Source: Acidimicrobiia bacterium
GTDB taxonomy: Bacteria > Actinomycetota > Acidimicrobiia > Acidimicrobiales > Aldehydirespiratoraceae
Direction: 5' to 3'
Assembly (NCBI GenBank): GCA_022820805.1
Contig: JAJEEV010000014.1
Location: 90,538-154,537 of the forward strand
Length of the DNA stretch: 64,000 bases
This document shows positions 48,805 to 56,217 of this stretch, in pieces. A program made the translations under genes and the position numbers. How positions within the stretch are numbered: position 1 is the stretch's first letter; every line of letters begins with the position of its first letter. A model generated the notes under the pieces. That model saw nothing but the letters and a program-made list of their open reading frames with translations. It did no database searches and was not told where the DNA came from.

Positions 48805-49293
48805 GTGCGCAAGGTGACAGAGACGGATCTGCCCGGTGTGGGGGTTCGCTTCGACCTAGAGACCGACGCGGGTCGCGTGGTCGGTGTGGTGGTGCACCAG
48901 TCGGGTCGGCGTGACCTGGTGGTGTACGACGACTGGGATGTCGACCGTGCCTGTGAGAGCGTCGAGCTCAGCGAGCACGAGGGGCACACCCTGGGAGAGA
49001 TCCTGGGGGGCAGCCCGGTGCTGGAGCATCTCGACGACGCGGTGCACCGGCTGGAGGACCTGGTGATCTCGTGGATCAGGATCGACCCGAAGTCGTCGCT
49101 GGCCGGGCAGACGCTGGCGGAGGCCTTGCTGAGGAACCGCACCGGCGCGGGGGTTGTGGCGCTGGTGACCGAATCGGGCTCGATCCCCATCCCGGGCGGG
49201 GCCGACCGCCTCGAGCCAGGCGACACCGCGGTGGTGGTCGGTGTGCCGTCGGCCGTCAAGGCCGCCACCCGGCTCCTCACCCGACCCGGCTAG
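48805..49293 (+). CDS. khtT: K+/H+ antiporter regulatory subunit (KhtT-like)
   Basis: A 162-residue cytoplasmic protein. The N-terminal half matches the KhtT/YhaT type (VTETDLPGVGVRFDLETDAGR, VVVHQSGRRDLVVYDD), and the C-terminal half is a TrkA-C (RCK_C) ligand-binding domain (LAGQTLAEALLRNRTGAGVVALV, PGGADRLEPGDTAVVVG). It gates the adjacent CPA2 antiporter in response to a small ligand; c-di-AMP is known for the Bacillus protein. The GTG at 48805 has GGAAGGAG six bases upstream. It is followed by the antiporter gene after 12 bases. Confidence 0.88.
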   Translation: MRKVTETDLPGVGVRFDLETDAGRVVGVVVHQSGRRDLVVYDDWDVDRACESVELSEHEGHTLGEILGGSPVLEHLDDAVHRLEDLVISWIRIDPKSSLAGQTLAEALLRNRTGAGVVALVTESGSIPIPGGADRLEPGDTAVVVGVPSAVKAATRLLTRPG

Positions 49294-49305
49294 CCGGCGG
49301 CCCCC

Positions 49306-50487
49306 ATGCACACAGGCGGCGATCTGCTGGTGCTCGAGCTCGGCGCGGTCGTGCTCGGCCTGGCGGTCGTTGCCCGGCTGGCGCGCAGGGTCGGGCTGCC
49401 CGCGTTGCCGCTGTACCTGCTCGTCGGGCTGGCCCTCGGCGAGGGCGGCCTGGTCGAGCTGCCGGCATCGGCGGACTTCATCGAGGTCGGAGCCGAGATC
49501 GGCGTGATCTTGATGCTGCTGATGCTGGGCCTGGAGTTCTCCCCCCACGAGCTGGTCGTCAACGTGCGCCGATCGACGCTGGCCGGGTTCACCGACCTTG
49601 TCCTCAACGCGGCGCCCGGCGTCGTGGCCGGCTTCGTGCTCGGCTTCGACCCGATCGTGGCCGTGCTGCTGGGCGGGGTCACCTACATCTCGTCGTCGGG
49701 AATCGTGGCCAAGCTCGTCGCCGACCTCGACCGGATCGGCAACCACGAGACCCCGGTGGTGCTCAGCGTGCTGGTCATCGAAGACCTGGCCATGGTGCTG
49801 TACCTGCCGATCGTGTCGGGGGTTCTCTTCGGGGGCTCGGTCCTCTCCACCACGGTGACGGTCGCCGTGTCGCTGGTTGCGGTCGTGGCGGTCCTCGGCA
49901 TCGCCTACGTGCTGGGCGACCGGCTCAGCGACATCGCCTTGAGCCACTCCAGCGAGGCGCTGCTGCTGACCCTGCTCGGAGTCACCCTGGTCGTCGCGGG
50001 GCTGGCGGGGCGTCTCAACCTGTCGACCGCGGTCGGTGCCTTCATCGTCGGGGTCGCACTGTCGGGCGACATCGTGTCGCATGCCCGCGGGCTGCTGCTG
50101 CCGCTGCGCAACCTCTTCGCCGCGGTGTTCTTCGTGTTCTTCGGGCTGCAGGTCGACACCGGGCTGATCCCCGGCGTCGCCGCCACCGCCGTCGCCATCG
50201 CCCTCGTGTCCGCGGCCACCAAGATCGCCACCGGCTGGATCGCCGCAGGGAGGGCAGGCATCGGCACGCCTGGGCGGCTGCGGGCCGGAGCCGCCCTCGT
50301 CGCCCACGGCGAGTTCTCCGTCGTCATCGCCGAGTTGGGGATCGCCCGCGAGGGCGACCTGGGCGCGCTGGCCGCGACCTACGTCATCATCCTGACCTTC
50401 ATCGGCGCGCTGCTCTACCAGTTCTCGGACGCGATCAGCGCCGCCACCCTCAAGAAGCGACCACGCCGCCACAGAACACGCCCCTGA
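49306..50487 (+). CDS. khtU: CPA2-family K+/H+ antiporter (KhtU-like)
   Basis: A 393-residue membrane protein of the monovalent cation:proton antiporter-2 family with about 12-13 helices. Landmarks are ARRVGLPALPLYLLVGLALG, IGVILMLLMLGLEFSP (helix 3), SSSGIVAKLVADL and SVLVIEDLAMVLYLP, which carries the Glu-Asp of the ion site, AFIVGVALSG and FFVFFGLQVD. There is no RCK domain of its own; the regulatory part is the preceding KhtT-like protein. The pair exports potassium or ammonium in exchange for protons for pH and osmotic control. The C-terminus is basic (KKRPRRHRTRP). Confidence 0.92.
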   Translation: MHTGGDLLVLELGAVVLGLAVVARLARRVGLPALPLYLLVGLALGEGGLVELPASADFIEVGAEIGVILMLLMLGLEFSPHELVVNVRRSTLAGFTDLVLNAAPGVVAGFVLGFDPIVAVLLGGVTYISSSGIVAKLVADLDRIGNHETPVVLSVLVIEDLAMVLYLPIVSGVLFGGSVLSTTVTVAVSLVAVVAVLGIAYVLGDRLSDIALSHSSEALLLTLLGVTLVVAGLAGRLNLSTAVGAFIVGVALSGDIVSHARGLLLPLRNLFAAVFFVFFGLQVDTGLIPGVAATAVAIALVSAATKIATGWIAAGRAGIGTPGRLRAGAALVAHGEFSVVIAELGIAREGDLGALAATYVIILTFIGALLYQFSDAISAATLKKRPRRHRTRP

Positions 50488-50627
50488 CTCGCCGACAACC
50501 GGACCATGGTCGACGAGTGGACCGCCGCAGCGCGGGCCGCGGCCTGACCCCACGCCAGGCCGGGAGGTCCACCACTCACCTGCGGTGACACCGCTGCCTG
50601 TCGTTTCTTCCTGGCGGTCGTTCTCCC

Positions 50628-50633
50628 TAGCCT
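50628..50633 (+). promoter_or_regulatory. -10 TAGCCT, leaderless promoter
   Basis: TAGCCT ends seven bases before the GTG at 50641, again without a ribosome site. Confidence 0.6.
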
Positions 50634-50640
50634 TGGCGAC

Positions 50641-51441
50641 GTGAGCCCTTCACTGGTACCAGCAGGCCGTCGCCGCGAGAGCGTGAGTGCAGTGCGGGCG
50701 CTGGCCCGTTCCCTGGTCGTGCCGGTTATGGCTGGAGTGGTGGCTGCGCTGCTGCTGTCGTGCTCGGGGCGAGAGCCGCAGCGAGCGGTCCTGGCCACCG
50801 ACGGCGACTACCACCCGTTCAATTTCGTGAACGACTCGGGCGAGATCGACGGGCTCGAGAGAGAACTGGCCGACGAGCTGTGCCGCCGCGCCGAGCTGGA
50901 CTGCGAGTGGGTGATCCACGATTGGGAGACGCTGATCCCGAGCCTGGCCGATGAGCAGTTCGATGCGATCGTCTCCGGAATGAGCATCACCGAGGAGCGC
51001 GACAGCGTCATCGACTTCACCGAGCCGTACTACCCGCCCAGCCCATCGGTGTACCTGGCGCTGGAAGGCGCGGGGGACGAGGCGGCCGCAAGTCGGCTGG
51101 GCGCGGCGGACAACACCATCCACTCCGACTACTTCGAGGGCCTCGGTGTCGAGTTCGAGGCCTTCGGGCCCGACCGGCCCGGCATCGACGCACTCCTCGA
51201 CGGCGATGTCGATGCGATCCTGGTGGACCACGCCTACGCCGTCGAGAAGGTCGCCGAACTCGAGGGCCGGGTGGCCATCGTGGGTCCGGAGGTGCTGCTG
51301 GACAGGGGCATAGGCGTCGGCGTCCGCGAGGGCGACAAGCTGAAGGATCGACTAGACGACGCCATCGAGTCGATGAAGGCCGACGGCTCCTTGAACGCTC
51401 TCATCACTAGATGGGTGGGAGCCGACGCAGCCACCTTCTGA
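50641..51441 (+). CDS. Amino-acid-type substrate-binding lipoprotein (SBP_bac_3)
   Basis: A 266-residue extracytoplasmic solute-binding protein. A longer than usual N-terminal tail with arginines precedes a membrane segment and lipobox (VVAALLLSCSGR, cysteine at about 41). The mature domain has RAVLATDGDYHPFNF, GLERELADELCRRAELDCEWV, QFDAIVSGMSITEERDSVIDFTEPYY and VDAILVDHAYAVE, typical of glutamine/polar amino-acid binding proteins. No permease or ATPase gene is next to it, so it is an orphan that must serve a transporter elsewhere or act as a sensor. GTG start, leaderless. Confidence 0.88.
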   Translation: MSPSLVPAGRRRESVSAVRALARSLVVPVMAGVVAALLLSCSGREPQRAVLATDGDYHPFNFVNDSGEIDGLERELADELCRRAELDCEWVIHDWETLIPSLADEQFDAIVSGMSITEERDSVIDFTEPYYPPSPSVYLALEGAGDEAAASRLGAADNTIHSDYFEGLGVEFEAFGPDRPGIDALLDGDVDAILVDHAYAVEKVAELEGRVAIVGPEVLLDRGIGVGVREGDKLKDRLDDAIESMKADGSLNALITRWVGADAATF

Positions 51442-51458
51442 TCCGACAGCCAGATCCG

Positions 51459-52238
51459 CTAACGGCCGGTGCGGCGGGGCGGCATGGGGACGAAGGCGCT
51501 GGTGCGGGCCACATACTCGGCGTAGCGGGGGCGGCGCTTACTGATGTTGCGCTCCAGCACCGTCACCCCCGACACCCGCAGCAGCAGGATCGTCATGAGC
51601 AGCGGCCCGGCCACGGTCCACCACGCCCCGGCTGCTGCGGCGACCACCCAGATGCCCCACCACGCCACGCTGTCGCCGAAGTAGTTGGGGTGCCGGCTGA
51701 AGCGCCACAGGCCCCGGTCCATGACGGAGCCCCGGCTGGCTTCGTCGGCCTTGAAGCGGCGCAGTTGCTCGTCGCTGACCGCCTCGAAGAACAGCCCCAC
51801 CGCCCAGACCGCCGCCCCGACCCAGTCCAGCCACCGTAGCGGTGACGGGTCGGGATCGCCGAGCACCGCCTGAACGGGCAGTGACACCACCACCGCAAGT
51901 CCGGCCCGAAGGATGAACACGACCGGCAGGCTCCACAGCCAGAACGGCTGAAGCCGCCGCCTCAGGGCCTGGTAGCGGAAGTCCTCGGGCGCGCCCCGCT
52001 TGCGAGCGGTGAGGTGAGCGCCCAGCCGCAGGCCCCAGGCGGACACCATCACCAGCATCAGCCATGCGCGGCTGCCGCCGGCCCCGTCGTTGAACAGCCA
52101 CAACGACCAGGACGCAGCCACGAACACCATCGGCCACAGCGGATCGACGATCGACACGTCGCGCTTGGGAAGGCTCACTAACCAGCAACCGGCCATCAGC
52201 CCGCCGGCCACCAGTGCGGCGAGGCCCAGGGCGCTCAT
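51459..52238 (-). CDS. DUF1295 membrane protein (steroid 5-alpha-reductase/isoprenylcysteine-methyltransferase fold)
   Basis: A 259-residue protein with about six to seven membrane helices and the DUF1295 hallmarks DVSIVDPLWP near residue 30, RRFKADEASRG, GLWRFSRHPNYFGDSVAWWGIW and the C-terminal RRPRYAEYVARTSAF. The fold is that of membrane reductases and methyltransferases that use NADPH or SAM; the HPNYFGD motif is the predicted cofactor site. The open frame extends upstream into the FabH remnant, but the ATG at 52238 (overlapping its stop as ATGA) gives the family start. Lipid or steroid modification is a reasonable guess only. Confidence 0.85.
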   Translation of the reverse strand: MSALGLAALVAGGLMAGCWLVSLPKRDVSIVDPLWPMVFVAASWSLWLFNDGAGGSRAWLMLVMVSAWGLRLGAHLTARKRGAPEDFRYQALRRRLQPFWLWSLPVVFILRAGLAVVVSLPVQAVLGDPDPSPLRWLDWVGAAVWAVGLFFEAVSDEQLRRFKADEASRGSVMDRGLWRFSRHPNYFGDSVAWWGIWVVAAAAGAWWTVAGPLLMTILLLRVSGVTVLERNISKRRPRYAEYVARTSAFVPMPPRRTGR

Positions 52239-52558
52239 GCCGCCTCTGTTGTGCGGGGCTCGCGGTACAGGACCGCGCCCCAGTGGGCGCCTGCACCGAA
52301 GCTGGTGAACGCCACCAGCGACCCCGGGGCGACCCGGCCCTGCTCGCGCAATTCGTGGTACAGGATCGGCAGCGTGCCCGAGGTGGTGTTGCCCCAGTGC
52401 TCGATGTTGGACGGCATCGCCGAGGCGTCCACGCCTAGCCGGCGCCGGGCCCCCTCCAGGATCCACTTGTCGGTGGTGTCCATGATCCGGGTCAGATCGT
52501 CGTTGGTTACGACGTTGGGCGGGACGGCCACTCCGGTCCCGATGATGACGGCGGGCAT
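52235..52558 (-). pseudogene. 3-oxoacyl-ACP synthase III (FabH-like) with a large in-frame internal deletion
   Basis: A 107-residue open frame that joins the two ends of a FabH-like thiolase-fold protein. Residues 1-36 are a normal N-terminus (MPAVIIGTGVAVPPN, TDKWILE). From about 37 it jumps to the normal C-terminal part (GARRRLGVDASAMPSN, EHWGNTTSGTLPILYHEL, VAFTSFGAGAHWGAV). About 220 residues are missing, including the active cysteine and the first catalytic histidine; only the asparagine of GNTTS remains. The frame is kept, and a -10 TAGGAT lies nine bases before the ATG. Treated as a non-enzymatic remnant, though the peptide may still be made and is coupled to the DUF1295 gene. Confidence 0.85.
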
Positions 52559-52567
52559 GCCCGGCCG

Positions 52568-52573
52568 ATCCTA
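52568..52573 (-). promoter_or_regulatory. -10 TAGGAT upstream of the FabH remnant
   Basis: On the minus strand TAGGAT ends nine bases before the ATG at 52558. It is the likely promoter for the remnant and the DUF1295 gene. Confidence 0.4.
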
Positions 52574-52785
52574 AGGCGGGTGAGCGCGGGTGGCGGCGTC
52601 GTGGACACCTGAGCGCGGGTCGGCACGGAGGTGGTCGTGGCCAACGCCAACGTCACCCGACTGAGTGCCGTTCACAGGTAACGGTGCTTTAGTATATTCT
52701 ATGTCGATTAGTGTTGTTTCTCTGCCGGGCTCGTTAGACTGCCCGCAAGGGTCAGATCCGAGGCCTTGGTGACGGGCGGAGAGTC

Positions 52786-52977
52786 ATGACAGCTGAGTCT
52801 CCCGCGACGGAGCATCACACTGGCGAGTCGGCCGACGCCGACGGCCCGCTCGACCATCCACTCGATCCCGAGACGCGGAGGCGCGAGTGGAAGAAGCTGT
52901 TCGATGACTATCAAGCCGAGCACGGAGCCTTCACCGAAGAGGAGATCGCCGAGGCCCGCAAGGCGATGTACGGATGA
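52786..52977 (+). CDS. Small antitoxin-like protein preceding a PIN-domain gene
   Basis: A 63-residue hydrophilic protein: a disordered acidic N-terminus followed by a helical C-terminus (ETRRREWKKLFDDYQAEHGAFTEEEIAEARKAMYG, helical by residue pattern). Size, charge and position fit a VapB-type antitoxin whose C-terminal helices bind a PIN toxin. The ATG has GGAG upstream, and its TGA overlaps the start of the PIN gene as ATGA, the usual arrangement. The DNA-binding fold is not obvious in the N-terminus. The toxin partner is truncated, so the pair is probably no longer a working module. Confidence 0.6.
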   Translation: MTAESPATEHHTGESADADGPLDHPLDPETRRREWKKLFDDYQAEHGAFTEEEIAEARKAMYG

Positions 52978-53201
52978 CGACCTTCGTGCTCGACACCGGC
53001 GCGCTGATCGCCCTCGAGCGTGGAGACCGGCGCCTTTGGACGAGGCTGTACACAGCAGACCGACCCAGCGACGTCAAAGTGGGACCAAGGAAAGGTCAAA
53101 GGGCATTTGTGACCCAGGTGTTGGCGGAGAGTATGGGCTCGGCGCTCTGTGACAGGGCCAAGGGTGATAACATAAAGCCAGTTATTCTGCCCAGAACGTA
53201 A
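52974..53201 (+). pseudogene. Truncated PIN-domain (VapC-like) toxin
   Basis: The first 25 or so residues (MTTFVLDTGALIALERGDRR) are a clear PIN-domain start with the first catalytic aspartate. After RRLWTRL the sequence no longer looks like a PIN protein, and the remaining 45 residues lack the other three acidic residues. The break falls between about 53045 and 53124, next to the 14-base repeat of the tRNA-Ser 3' end. Insertion of the neighbouring island therefore probably replaced the toxin's 3' part. Toxicity is unlikely. Confidence 0.75.
53124..53137 (-). repeat. Candidate attachment-site copy: 14 bases identical to the tRNA-Ser 3' end
   Basis: GCGGAGAGTATGGG here is identical to 56084-56097, where it covers the 3' end of tRNA-Ser(CGA). 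The two are in the same orientation 2960 bases apart and bracket the AbiE and hypothetical genes. An exact 14-mer is not expected by chance in a window of this size. Confidence 0.65.
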
Positions 53202-53223
53202 GTATTGGATTTAGGATGTCAGC

Positions 53224-54021
53224 ATGAGTTTGGGCATCGAGCCGGGAGGCTTGTCGGCGCGGAGTCGGCGTGATCTTGCCACGTTGTTCGGGGCGGGACA
53301 GCGGACGGTCACGGTGGATGATGCGGCCGCGGCGTTGGGGTTGAGTCGCGAGTCTGCTGCGCGTCGGCTGTCGGCCTGGACATCGAACGGATGGCTGAGG
53401 CGTGTCCGGCGGGGTCTGTACATCTCAGTGCCAGTGGACGCGCGGGATCCGGCGACCTGGAACGAGGACCCTTGGTATCTGGCGGATCTGGTGTGGGATC
53501 CGTGCTACATCGCCGGATGGTCGGCCGCGAATCACTGGGCGCTCACCGACCAGGTCTTTCGCTCCACGGTCGTTGCCACCGCACAACGGGTGCGCCGAGT
53601 CGATCAGGAACTGGCCGGCGCCAGCTACGTGGTCCATCACGTCGGGGCCGACCGCCTCGAGTGGGGACTCGTCGGGGAGTGGCGCGCCGATCGGAAGATC
53701 AACGTGTCCAGTCGGGAGCGCACGGTCGCCGACATGCTGTCGGACCCGACATTGGGTGGAGGCATCCGCCACACAATGGAGGTCCTCGATGCGCTGCTCT
53801 CAGCTGCAAGGCTCGAAGATCTGGTCGATGCCGTCGAGCGGCTGGACAACGGCGCGGCGATCAAGCGTCTCGGATACCTCCTGGAAGTGCTGGGCCACGA
53901 CACCGCGGCGCTAGATCGGCCTTTGACCTCAGGGTTTCCGCTGCTTGACCCGTCGCTGCCCCAGGGAGGCTCGCGGTCGACTCGGTGGGGTCTGCGGATC
54001 AACGCAGACGTGTCGGCGTGA
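53224..54021 (+). CDS. abiEi: AbiEi-type antitoxin/transcriptional repressor of an AbiE system
   Basis: A 265-residue protein with an N-terminal winged helix (VTVDDAAAALGLSRESAARRLSAWTSNGWLRRVRRGLYISV) and the AbiEi middle and C-terminal domain (WYLADLVWDPCYIAGWSAANHWALT, SSRERTVADML). In type IV AbiE modules this protein represses its own operon and counters the nucleotidyltransferase AbiEii. The upstream region is AT-richer than the window average (TATTCT near 53183). Its TGA overlaps the AbiEii GTG start. As the toxin gene is broken, this antitoxin is probably an orphan. Inside the candidate tRNA-Ser island. Confidence 0.85.
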   Translation: MSLGIEPGGLSARSRRDLATLFGAGQRTVTVDDAAAALGLSRESAARRLSAWTSNGWLRRVRRGLYISVPVDARDPATWNEDPWYLADLVWDPCYIAGWSAANHWALTDQVFRSTVVATAQRVRRVDQELAGASYVVHHVGADRLEWGLVGEWRADRKINVSSRERTVADMLSDPTLGGGIRHTMEVLDALLSAARLEDLVDAVERLDNGAAIKRLGYLLEVLGHDTAALDRPLTSGFPLLDPSLPQGGSRSTRWGLRINADVSA

Positions 54022-54647
54022 TCACCAACCGAGAGATCGCCAACCTCGCGAACGAGTGGCAACTCGCTCACCACGTCGTCGAGAAGGACTATGTCCTCGG
54101 CTGACTCCTCGCCGCCATCGCGGAGCACCCACAGACGCGGTCCTGGGTGTTCAAGGGCGGCACATGTCTCCGGAAGTGCTGGTTCGAGACATACCGGTTC
54201 TCTGAGGACCTCGACTTCACAGTCGCAGAATCTGATCTCGACATCGAGCGACTGAGAGACACGTTCGCGGAAATCGCGTCATGGCTGGATGACCGATGTG
54301 GTCTGGGGTTGATCATTGACGACGGGTCGTTCCGCCAGCGCCAGAACAAGCGGGGCAACCCGACGATCGAAGGACGCCTCGGCTACCTCGGGCCGCTTGG
54401 CATGCCCACACCACCCAAGGTCAAGCTCGACCTCACCGCCGACGAAGTCATCGTGCGACGCCTGGACGTGCGGCCCGTGCTGCACCCCCACCTGCCCAGC
54501 TTCGACGCCTTCTGGTCCCGACTCGACGACATCTTCGCCTGGCTCGACGGAAGCCGGCCACTGCCGCAGCTACCAGAGATCCAGCCGACCGAGCCGGTCA
54601 CTGACTGGCGTTTGTGGTCCAGCAAGCTCGCTGCTTGCGCGTCGTAA
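54018..54647 (+). pseudogene. abiEii: AbiEii-type nucleotidyltransferase toxin, broken by an in-frame TGA
   Basis: From the GTG at 54018 the frame reads through DYVLG and then hits TGA at 54102-54104, followed directly by LLAAIAEHPQTRSWVFKGGTCLRKC. Related proteins usually have tryptophan here (VLGWLL), so a TGG to TGA change is likely. The rest continues in frame to 54647 with the nucleotidyltransferase core: FKGGTCLRKCW and FSEDLDF (catalytic acidic pair). The C-terminus is short for the family. TGA is a normal stop throughout this window, so recoding is improbable. A restart at the ATG 54147 would lack the N-terminal helices. Confidence 0.85.
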
Positions 54648-55115
54648 CCCCGCAAGAGTAAGTCGCATCGAGGCCCCAGGTTCTCGCGCGTTCCGCGCCT
54701 GCCCGGTGAGTTCGGTCTGTGCCGCTGCCGTGCAGCGCCACAACCTCACCGGCCTAGCTAGCCCGATCCGTCTGCCGCTTCGATGGGCTGGTAGTCGGAG
54801 TCGTCGCAGCCGTCCCAGTGGTCCGGGCGCTTCGAGGTCGCCATGGTCTGCTTGGAGCGGCGACGCCTGAAGCGGGTACACGCAAGCGAGCATCACGGAT
54901 CCCCACGTGCTCTAGGCGAGAAGATCAGAGCAATCGGCGCCGTACGTGTCCTGCATGCGAGTGGTATGAAGCACACCACCCCCACGCGAAGCGGCGTTTC
55001 CGCAGGTCAGGACGCTACCGGAGGGTGAGCGCGGCGGCGCACAGATGGGTCACTAGGGAGGGCGAGGGAATCGATATGCTGCACTACGAACCACGCACCT
55101 GAGAGGAGCAAGGCG
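54648..55115. other. 468-base stretch without a recognisable gene
   Basis: Lies between the broken AbiEii gene and a small bicistron. Short open frames exist but show no codon bias, start signals or family resemblance. Near its end, TATGCT at 55075-55080 and AGAGGAG at about 55101 form the promoter and ribosome site of the next gene. Possibly decayed toxin or island sequence. Confidence 0.6.
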
Positions 55116-55313
55116 ATGGGAGGCGTGAGCTTCGAACTCATATCCGCCGAAGAGCAATGGGAGATCTTCGATGACGCATCGCGTCGCCTCCTGAATATGG
55201 ACGGTGCAGAATTCGCAGATAGGTGGGATCGCGGAGAGTTCGTTGGTAAGGACGACCCTGGAGTCATGCAGGTTGCCATACTGAGACCAAGTGGCTGGCC
55301 GAACGCCAGCTGA
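55116..55313 (+). CDS. Small hypothetical protein, first of a bicistron
   Basis: A 65-residue acidic protein (SFELISAEEQWEIFDDASRRL, EFADRWDRGEFV) with a strong ribosome site (AGAGGAG about nine bases before the ATG) and a clear -10 upstream. The mix of aromatic and acidic residues and the phrase RWDRGEFVGKDDPG resemble small proteins found beside toxins, but I cannot name a family. It overlaps the next gene by 23 bases. Size order, overlap and island location suggest an antitoxin-toxin-like pair. Confidence 0.6.
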   Translation: MGGVSFELISAEEQWEIFDDASRRLLNMDGAEFADRWDRGEFVGKDDPGVMQVAILRPSGWPNAS

Positions 55314-55860
55314 GGCCTTCAGAGGATTCCGCGAACTCGTCCAAGAGGCAATCGCCTGCTTCGCTCATACACGCGTCACCGGCACTTCGCAGGCACCCAA
55401 CGAGTCTGGCATCCTCACGGTCAACGGCGGCAAGCCGCTACGACTCCAGTCAACCGGGCCGCGGGTTGATATCACCTGTTCGATCAGCTACGAGATTCTC
55501 CAGGCTAGCGATGCAGATGGCGGGCTGTGGAGAGTCTCTGCGCTCAGTTACATCCATACGGTGAGGCTGGATGAGCAGTTGGCCGTCGAGTTTCACTGGC
55601 ATCCCGATGACGGCTCGAATGTCTGGTACCCGCACATTCACCCTCGCCTTGCCGGTGGTGGACGGGATTGGGGCGGTATGCACATCCCGTCGGGACGGGT
55701 GCTCATCGAGGATGTCCTCATCTTTGCTCACGAGCGAGGTGCGGTGCCCCTCAACGAGAACTGGGAGGCGGTCGTGTCTCGAGTCAAGCAACGAATTGCC
55801 GAGGAGGCGACTTGGGGGGCTCCGTCCTCGCTGATATACCGTTCTCAGCCCGACACCTAG
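55291..55860 (+). CDS. Hypothetical protein, second of a bicistron
   Basis: A 189-residue protein starting at a GTG inside the end of the previous gene. It has a helical N-terminus, a beta-rich middle (DITCSISYEILQ, WRVSALSYIHTVR) and a histidine-rich segment (EFHWHPDDGSNVWYPHIHP, then HIPSGRVLIEDVLIFAHERG). The spaced histidines and aspartates could bind a metal, as in some small nucleases of toxin-antitoxin modules. No family name can be given with confidence. It is intact, in contrast to the broken genes upstream, and is the best candidate for an active cargo gene of the island. Confidence 0.6.
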   Translation: MAGRTPAEAFRGFRELVQEAIACFAHTRVTGTSQAPNESGILTVNGGKPLRLQSTGPRVDITCSISYEILQASDADGGLWRVSALSYIHTVRLDEQLAVEFHWHPDDGSNVWYPHIHPRLAGGGRDWGGMHIPSGRVLIEDVLIFAHERGAVPLNENWEAVVSRVKQRIAEEATWGAPSSLIYRSQPDT

Positions 55861-55930
55861 ATGCTCACCAGCGCGACCAGTTCGTTCTCGGCTAGCTCCA
55901 CCAACTCGATTCCTGACACGCAGTCGGTCC

Positions 55931-55990
55931 TGTCAGGTTCCGGTCCTGTCAAGTTCCACGGCTGTCAAGTGTCCACTGTCAAGTGTCCAC
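55931..55990 (+). repeat. Four direct repeats of about 14-16 bases near the tRNA-Ser end
   Basis: Units starting at 55931, 55947, 55963 and 55977 share TGTCAAGTKTCCAC (first copy TGTCAGGTTCCGG). The last two are identical. They lie about 95-150 bases inside the tRNA-side repeat of the island, the position where integrase arm-binding sites often occur. Confidence 0.65.
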
Positions 55991-56054
55991 TTGGCGGGAC
56001 GCTGCCTGACACCATAACTGACACCGCACGGGCGGCGGATCAGCAAAAGCCTAG

Positions 56055-56075
56055 GTGAAAGGGCCTTTTTGGCCC
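56055..56075 (-). terminator. Rho-independent terminator of tRNA-Ser
   Basis: On the minus strand GGGCC-AAAAA-GGCCC is followed by TTTC, ten bases beyond the tRNA 3' end. Short but GC-rich stem with a weak T tract. Confidence 0.6.
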
Positions 56076-56083
56076 ATGTCTGC

Positions 56084-56097
56084 GCGGAGAGTATGGG
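56084..56097 (-). repeat. tRNA-side copy of the candidate attachment site
   Basis: GCGGAGAGTATGGG covers the discriminator, acceptor arm and part of the T-stem at the 3' end of tRNA-Ser; identical to 53124-53137. Confidence 0.65.
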
Positions 56098-56171
56098 ATT
56101 CGAACCCATGGTGACCCGGAGGCCACAACGGCTTTCGAGGCCGCCCCATTCGTCCGCTCTGGCAACTCTCC
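56085..56171 (-). tRNA. tRNA-Ser, anticodon CGA
   Basis: An 87-base class II tRNA on the minus strand. The acceptor stem pairs GGAGAGT with ACTCTCC, the discriminator is G, and the anticodon loop CTCGAAA gives anticodon CGA (reads UCG). There is a long variable arm (GTGGCCTCCGGGTCACC region) and the T-loop GGTTCGAATCC. CCA is not encoded. It lies between tadA and the decayed island, with its 3' end towards the island. Confidence 0.95.
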
Positions 56172-56217
56172 GCCGCAGAGGCTACCGGCGGCCCTCCGGC
56201 TCGACTGCGGTGCCCGT

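Noticed and set aside
50488..50640. Possible small gene after KhtU
   Set aside because: The 153-base gap has no start with support; it holds only the promoter of the binding-protein gene.
54102..54104. TGA in AbiEii as a recoded tryptophan or selenocysteine codon
   Set aside because: TGA is an ordinary stop in many genes here, no selenocysteine hairpin is evident, and the protein position expects Trp; a nonsense mutation is simpler.
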